This document shows, one piece after another, positions 59,147 through 64,000 of a stretch of DNA of 64,000 nt. The number at the start of each line of letters is the position of its first letter. Position 1 is the stretch's first letter. Origin of the DNA: Bacteroides reticulotermitis JCM 10512 (GTDB lineage: Bacteria > Bacteroidota > Bacteroidia > Bacteroidales > Bacteroidaceae); NCBI RefSeq assembly GCF_000517545.1, contig NZ_BAIV01000012.1, positions 84,521 through 148,520 on the forward strand. The letters are read 5' to 3'. The notes under the pieces are model-generated. The model was given only the letters and a program-made list of their open reading frames with translations. It did not search any database and was not told where the DNA came from. Both the position numbers and the translations under genes were made by a program.

Positions 59147-59581
59147 ATGGAAGAAAAACTTGACTTTTCAAAAATCCCTTTTGAATATCCGATGTGCCTA
59201 AACCAACAATGCCCCAAAGCTTCTACATGCTTAAGACAACTTACCGCACAAAGTATACCCGAAGATACCAATTATTTAGTTATTGTCAATCCGAAGAAAC
59301 TACCCGTTCAGCAAGAGACCTGCCTTTACTATCGTTCCAATGTAAAAATACGCTTTGCCAAAGGCTTCATAGGTATACTAGAATCACTACCCCACAAACA
59401 GATGCAAGTTGTCATTGCACGCTTAATAATTTTTTTTGATCGTAGAACCTATTACCGGGTCCGTAAAGGTGAACGTTTACTCTCTCCTAGTGAACAAAAG
59501 AGTATACTGAATATCCTCAGAAGTTGCGGAATAGCTCAGCCACAAGATTTTGACGCATACATCGAAATTTACGATTGGTAA
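59147..59581 (+). CDS. Small cysteine-containing hypothetical protein (DUF6078-like)
   Basis: A 144-residue soluble protein. The N-terminal third holds four cysteines (YPMCLNQQCPKASTCLRQL and later ETCLYY) that could bind a metal; the rest is basic with a helix-turn-helix-like end (LSPSEQKSILNILRSCGI). I think it belongs to a Bacteroides family annotated DUF6078, but I could not confirm this. Its own promoter element precedes it. No functional tie to the mannosidase genes is visible. Confidence 0.65.
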   Translation: MEEKLDFSKIPFEYPMCLNQQCPKASTCLRQLTAQSIPEDTNYLVIVNPKKLPVQQETCLYYRSNVKIRFAKGFIGILESLPHKQMQVVIARLIIFFDRRTYYRVRKGERLLSPSEQKSILNILRSCGIAQPQDFDAYIEIYDW

Positions 59582-59752
59582 TTGAACGATTTTTCTTTCT
59601 CTTACCTCGGTTAACATAGGAGCTTCTGCTTCACCTTCGGTTTCATGAACTTCCAAGCCGAAACGTTTTCTCAAATACTTTGGGATCATTTTCTCTATGT
59701 CCACCGGTATTGAGGAGAAGTTGATTCTTATTTGCAGGTTGCAGTAATACAA
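59477..59752 (-). CDS. Doubtful small ORF, antisense to the 3' end of the previous gene
   Basis: A 91-codon minus frame. The part outside the neighbouring gene (59582-59752) reads like coding sequence (IEKMIPKYLRKRFGLEVHET, then GEAEAPMLTEV), while the last third is just the antisense of the gene at 59147-59581. It may be the 5' remnant of a gene truncated here. No family recognised. Confidence 0.25.
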   Translation of the reverse strand: MYYCNLQIRINFSSIPVDIEKMIPKYLRKRFGLEVHETEGEAEAPMLTEVRERKIVQLPIVNFDVCVKILWLSYSATSEDIQYTLLFTRRE

Positions 59753-59776
59753 GATCGAGAATCAGTATCATTGGCT

Positions 59777-60772
59777 TTATTGTGATATAAGCTTCAAATC
59801 AAATGTTCTCCCATCCTTTCCTCGAATGTAACGTACGTCATAACACACGGCACCTTGTATGGTTAGTACGTATACGCCGTTTACTTCACCTTGATATATT
59901 TCGTTATAGAATAATTGCCGTGTGTTGGGACGGCCTTCCCCACTCCTATCTTCAACAACCTCTTCTCGGTCATAATGAATAGGAATACGCTCCGCTTGCC
60001 CTTTGTAGAACACAAAGCCACCCGCTATGTTTTCATCATAGACAGCCATGCGTAACTTAAAATTAGTCGTCAATCCTACTGACTGTAATTGCATATCTAA
60101 ATAATGTGTGTGGCAATCCACTTCTTCAAACACGATTTCATTATCTTCGTTAAACAACACATTGCCTGTGGCCTCATCTCGCATGGCTTCCAAACATTGT
60201 TGTTCGATAAGTATCATTTGGTTATCAACCAATTTATACGTTTGAGAGGCTACACTTGCACCTGCACGGGAGCGATTGCGAGAAGTTATTGTTTTGGATG
60301 AACCATCGAACACTAGATTTGTGCCTTCAAACCCACTTTCTATAAAAGTCTTGGTTTCCGTATCGAATAGGAAATAGTAACTATAGAAATTATCTAATGT
60401 CCCACATCCTCCAAGCAAAGAAAAGTCGTCATGCCCATCGAAATTGTAATCTTCAATATCAAAGCTATCTCCTCGACCAGATGTATTCAGTTCGATCTTC
60501 TGTACAAGTTGCCGAGTTGGTTTATCCAAAACCTGCACACATACCCATTGGCTGTTATACGCCGTTTTTTCCTTGGACGAAACCAATTGCAGCATGTAGC
60601 ACCCCAATTCTTTTTCATTGGTAATTTTACAATTCCATTCTTCGTTTTCGTCTTCTTCAGCCGTACGGAATTCAGTAAACAGGGGTATTTCCTTATTTTG
60701 TGCATTGATATATCCTACCGAAAAAGTCAACAGGGATAAGAGGGAGACTATAGGTAGTTTAATGTGTTTCAT
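59777..60772 (-). CDS. Exported protein with calcium-binding-like repeat (XAC2610-like)
   Basis: About 331 residues from ATG 60772, which begins a signal peptide (MKHIKLPIVSLLSLLTFSVG, then YINAQ); the open frame upstream to 60820 adds 16 unlikely residues. A loop FDIEDYNFDGHDDFSLLGG resembles the Asp-rich turn of FG-GAP/XAC2610 proteins and may bind Ca2+. Three conserved cysteines (CVQV, CGTL, CHTHY) are present. Function unknown. It lies opposite to the glycan genes, inside the locus before SusC. Confidence 0.7.
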   Translation of the reverse strand: MKHIKLPIVSLLSLLTFSVGYINAQNKEIPLFTEFRTAEEDENEEWNCKITNEKELGCYMLQLVSSKEKTAYNSQWVCVQVLDKPTRQLVQKIELNTSGRGDSFDIEDYNFDGHDDFSLLGGCGTLDNFYSYYFLFDTETKTFIESGFEGTNLVFDGSSKTITSRNRSRAGASVASQTYKLVDNQMILIEQQCLEAMRDEATGNVLFNEDNEIVFEEVDCHTHYLDMQLQSVGLTTNFKLRMAVYDENIAGGFVFYKGQAERIPIHYDREEVVEDRSGEGRPNTRQLFYNEIYQGEVNGVYVLTIQGAVCYDVRYIRGKDGRTFDLKLISQ

Positions 60773-60975
60773 TTCGTTTAATAATTGCAACGGCCGTGCT
60801 ATCGAGCAACCACGCTTCAAAAGGATCGGTTTCTAAAACGATCAGTTCCTCGCTACAAGCAAATCGTTGTCAAAAATAGCAAATTATCTGATAAGCTCCC
60901 ACTATACTCCTTCATTCTTGTTATCTACAACAGGCTTTTACTTCTTCCCTTACAGTGCCAGCCTATTCTTTAGCA

Positions 60976-61049
60976 CTGTCACAGTTGTGCCACCGCGGTG
61001 GCACAACTGTGACAGCGAAGTGGCAAAGCAGTGACAATGCGATGGCACA
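60976..61049. repeat. 40-nt perfect palindrome followed by degenerate units (array C)
   Basis: Positions 60976-61015 form a perfect palindrome centred on CCGCGG. It can be read as two 17-nt units in opposite sense, TGTCACAGTTGTGCCAC (60977) and GTGGCACAACTGTGACA (60998), with a third related unit GTGGCAAAGCAGTGACA (61020-61036) and a partial fourth (GATGGCACA, 61041). Spacers are CGCG, GCGAA and ATGC and the period is 21-22 bp. The architecture resembles arrays A and B. Confidence 0.7.
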
Positions 61050-61359
61050 AATACTTCTTTAGCATGCTGCATGCAAAGTAACAGATCAATTATGTGAGTA
61101 ACATTCTATCCCCAAACAAGCGCTATGTAATGCTATCAACAAAACAATCCGGAGGCTATATACGTTTATTAAGTCTCAGAACTACAGTCGATTATTAAAG
61201 AGTTACTGGTGCATATTTCAAACTAGTCTTAACTTTCTTTTAAAAAAGAGAAAGAGAACTAAGTGTTTATTTCAGTTACATTGTTTTATTAGTAAAAGGA
61301 TGAGGAAGTCGACACTCTCCCTTTGACTTTACTAAGTGTATAACCATTAAATTAAATGT
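61050..61359. other. Leader region upstream of susC
   Basis: About 310 bp with no supportable gene. It should contain the susC promoter, possibly one used by the locus ECF sigma factor. I see no clean TAnnTTTG; CTCCCTTTG near 61315-61325 is the nearest. GCATGCTGCATGC near 61061-61075 is a short dyad. Confidence 0.45.
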
Positions 61360-64000
61360 ATGGAAAGCAAATACTCGCTTCGAAAGCCGAATTTATTTCG
61401 AGCTTTACTGATTATCTTGTTTATAGCACTCCCCGTACAATGGGCTGCTGGGCAGTTGACCCTATCTACTCCTCGCACCACGCTCGGAGTAGTTATCAAA
61501 CAAATTCAAGCTCAATCAAAGTATCAGTTCTTTTATGACGACAAATTATCTGCAATCGCCGTAGAGCCACTGCAAGTAAAAGATGCCTCGTTGGAGAAAG
61601 TACTGAGCACTCTTCTTAAAAACAAAGATGTCTCTTACAAAATTGAAGAGAATATCATCTATTTATCCACTAAAGAGACTTCGAAAAGTACACAACAAGT
61701 GGGAAAAGAACGTACCGTTACCGGACAGATTAAAGACGCCAAAGGCGAACCACTGATTGGAGTAAGCGTACTAATAAAAGGTACGACTGATGGAGGAATA
61801 AGCGACTTGGACGGTAATTATAAAGTTACTACCAACAACGCCAATCCCATCTTTGTATATTCATACGTTGGATACAAAACTCAAGAAGTTTCTTTAAAAA
61901 ACCAAACATCTATTAATGTAACATTAATGGAAGATACCCAAGTTATCGATGAGGTAGTCATAACAGCCTTAGGTATCAAACGTTCCGAAAAGGCGTTAAG
62001 TTACAATGTTACTCAGATTGATGCCGAATCGGCATTAGCTGTCAAAGATGCCAACTTTATTAATTCACTAAACGGTAAAGTAGCCGGTTTGAATATCAAT
62101 GCATCTTCTTCCGGTATCGGAGGAGCCAGCAAAGTAGTGATGCGTGGTTCAAGAGGGATCGAGCAATCGTCTAATGCACTTTATGTGATCGATGGTATCC
62201 CGATGTACAACCTGAGCGCAGCCGGTGGTAGTGAAGAGTTCCAATCACAAGGCTCAACAGAAGCCATTGCTGATATTAACCCGGAAGACATTCAGTCCAT
62301 GTCTGTTCTGTCGGGTGCCGCTGCCGCTGCTTTATATGGTAGCAATGCATCCAATGGAGCCATTATTATCACAACTAAAAAAGGAGCAGTAGGACGCACC
62401 TCAGTTACTTTTTCGAGCAATACGGAAATCCTTTCTCCTTTCGTAATGCCTGAGTTTCAAAACCGTTATGGTACTTCAGGTACAGACGCCAGCTGGGGTT
62501 CAAAGCTCAATGCCGGCAATTACTATGGATATGATCCCAAGAGCGATTATCTGCAAAACGGACTGATCGGTACAGAAACCGTAACTTTTTCCACCGGTAC
62601 CGAACATAACCAAACCTATGCATCAGTGGCTGCGGTTAATTCACGTGGCATTATTCCAAACAACAAATACGACCGCTACAACTTTACATTTCGGAATACA
62701 ACCCTATTCCTGCAAGATAAGATGCGGTTAGATGTAGGTGCCCAGTACATCATGCAAAAAGACCGCAACATGATCAATCAAGGTATTTATGCCAACCCTT
62801 TGACTTCAGCTTATTTATTTCCTCGTGGAAATGACTGGGAAGAGTATAAGATGTACGAACGTTACGACCCAACCCGCAATTTATACACCCAATATTTTCC
62901 ACAAGGCGGTGGTTCATTCCGCTTGCAGAATCCATATTGGATCAACTACCGCAATCTGCGTGAGAACGACAAAGATCGTTATATGTTGAGCGCGTCTTTA
63001 TCTTATGATATACTAAGCTGGCTGAATGTTGCCGGACGTGTACGCGTTGACAACTCGCTTAACACCTATACACAGAAATACTATGCCTCAACAGAAAGAA
63101 CAATCGCTGAGGGAGAAAACGGTTTCTATGGAGTCAGCAATATACGCGACAAACAAACCTATGCCGACCTACTAGTAAACATTAACAAACGTTTTGGAGA
63201 CGATTGGTCATTAGTAGCCAACCTTGGTTCCTCTTACTCGGACACCCGTTCGGAAGATCTTACTGTTAGTGGCCCGATAGCAGATAACGGACTTCCTAAC
63301 TACTTCACTGTTGTCCAATTGAGCAAAGAAACAGGCAAACGTACAGAAACCGGCTACCGCGAACAAGTCCAATCGATATTTGCTTCAGCCGAACTAGGAT
63401 ATAGAAGTACATACTACCTGACACTGACCGGACGTAACGATTGGCCCAGCCAGTTGAAAGGTCCCAAATCTAAAAATTCGTCCTTCTTCTATCCTTCAGT
63501 TGGTGCCTCTGTGGTACTTTCCGAACTTCTGACCTTACCTCAAAGCATTTCTTACTTGAAACTACGTGCTTCTTGGGCTTCTGTCGGACTACCTTTCGGA
63601 CGTTTCCTGGCCTATCCGACTTTCCAATGGGATTCCTCAACAGGTGCTTTCTCTTCTCGATCGGCCTATCCATTGTACGACCTAAAGCCTGAGCGTACTG
63701 ATTCTTGGGAATTCGGTATCACTGCCAACTTCCTGAAACATTTCAATATGGACTTCTCGTTCTATAGTACGAAGACTTACAACCAGACCATGGACGCTGG
63801 AATTTCTCCTACCGGAGGATACAATACATTCTATGCGCAAACGGGTAATGTCCGTAACCGCGGTGTTGAACTCTCGCTCGGATATAAAAACACTTGGGAG
63901 AAATTCACATGGAATACCAATTACACATTCAGTGCTAATAAAAACAAAATATTGGGTCTAATCGATGGATATATAAATCCAATAACCGGTGAAAAAATAA
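61360..64000 (+). CDS. SusC-type TonB-dependent receptor with STN domain (partial, runs off the window)
   Basis: The first 880 codons of a SusC-like outer membrane glycan importer; the frame is open to the last base. I start at ATG 61360 (MESKYSLRKPNLFRALLIIL); an ATG at 61356 is out of frame. Order: signal peptide/anchor (1 to about 32), STN domain (about 35-100, TLGVVIKQIQAQSKYQFFYDDKL), carboxypeptidase-like domain (about 115-200, RTVTGQIKDAKGEPLIGVSV), plug (about 205-330, with SLNGKVAGLNI and LYGSNASNGAIIITTKKGA), then barrel. The STN domain fits signalling to the FecR protein encoded at 53394. A SusD partner is expected just downstream. Confidence 0.93.
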   Translation, partial: MESKYSLRKPNLFRALLIILFIALPVQWAAGQLTLSTPRTTLGVVIKQIQAQSKYQFFYDDKLSAIAVEPLQVKDASLEKVLSTLLKNKDVSYKIEENIIYLSTKETSKSTQQVGKERTVTGQIKDAKGEPLIGVSVLIKGTTDGGISDLDGNYKVTTNNANPIFVYSYVGYKTQEVSLKNQTSINVTLMEDTQVIDEVVITALGIKRSEKALSYNVTQIDAESALAVKDANFINSLNGKVAGLNINASSSGIGGASKVVMRGSRGIEQSSNALYVIDGIPMYNLSAAGGSEEFQSQGSTEAIADINPEDIQSMSVLSGAAAAALYGSNASNGAIIITTKKGAVGRTSVTFSSNTEILSPFVMPEFQNRYGTSGTDASWGSKLNAGNYYGYDPKSDYLQNGLIGTETVTFSTGTEHNQTYASVAAVNSRGIIPNNKYDRYNFTFRNTTLFLQDKMRLDVGAQYIMQKDRNMINQGIYANPLTSAYLFPRGNDWEEYKMYERYDPTRNLYTQYFPQGGGSFRLQNPYWINYRNLRENDKDRYMLSASLSYDILSWLNVAGRVRVDNSLNTYTQKYYASTERTIAEGENGFYGVSNIRDKQTYADLLVNINKRFGDDWSLVANLGSSYSDTRSEDLTVSGPIADNGLPNYFTVVQLSKETGKRTETGYREQVQSIFASAELGYRSTYYLTLTGRNDWPSQLKGPKSKNSSFFYPSVGASVVLSELLTLPQSISYLKLRASWASVGLPFGRFLAYPTFQWDSSTGAFSSRSAYPLYDLKPERTDSWEFGITANFLKHFNMDFSFYSTKTYNQTMDAGISPTGGYNTFYAQTGNVRNRGVELSLGYKNTWEKFTWNTNYTFSANKNKILGLIDGYINPITGEKI

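Overview
The window is a stretch of a Bacteroides (Bacteroidales) chromosome. Direct pointers are the many promoters with the Bacteroidota -7 element TAnnTTTG, a SusC-type TonB receptor with an STN domain, three GH92 mannosidases beside an ECF sigma/FecR pair, and families typical of the group (NigD-like lipoprotein, DUF5683, A2M-type giant lipoprotein-like protein, LysM/SLT transglycosylase). Gene order from cdsA/ftsH through lpxB-surE, parAB, rel, alaS to the GH92 cluster is, from memory, like that around BT3983-BT4007 in B. thetaiotaomicron.

Layout. 1-5.8 kb: the end of a complex I operon (nuoJKLMN). 6.2-10.2 kb: a TonB receptor and a beta-helix lipoprotein. 10.3-16 kb: an aldo-keto reductase, a minus-strand operon of an ABC/OLD-type ATPase, a TOPRIM-like DUF4435 protein and an MscS channel, then an EamA transporter. 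16.2-24.3 kb (minus): meaB, a DUF1573 protein, and a 1.9k-residue alpha-2-macroglobulin homologue. 24.5-28.1 kb: a small membrane protein, two tandem unannotated small ORFs with a textbook ribosome-binding site, pepD and a flippase-like protein. 28.2-36.9 kb: rsmA, mgtE, a DUF349 protein, a tRNA-Gln, and the rsfS-ftsH-cdsA operon. 37-39.8 kb (minus): surE-lpxB-NigD-like. 40-46.4 kb: parA-parB-DUF5683-transglycosylase-rel. 46.4-50.4 kb: MerR and M23 peptidase (minus) divergent from alaS. 50.5-64 kb: a high-mannose-glycan type polysaccharide utilisation locus with GH92-sigma-FecR-GH92-GH92, two small hypothetical genes, and the 5' part of a SusC gene that runs off the window.

A technical point matters to every reader: at least eleven single-base frameshifts break ten otherwise intact genes (nuoK, nuoL, nuoN, DUF4435, flippase, mgtE, surE twice, M23, alaS, GH92). 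Ten are missing one base, mostly one G or C of a GG/CC run, and one is an extra base in a T/A run. Because they hit an essential gene such as alaS and leave both halves perfectly conserved, sequencing or assembly error is the likely cause; I annotate these as single genes over their full span.

The most interesting unexplained items are (1) the ATPase/TOPRIM/MscS three-gene operon, (2) the tandem small-ORF locus at 25.2-25.6 kb with an FNR-like box and strong hairpins, and (3) three intergenic arrays made of about 18-nt imperfect palindromes repeated with 4-nt spacers at a fixed 21-23 bp period, with the same architecture but different words at each locus.
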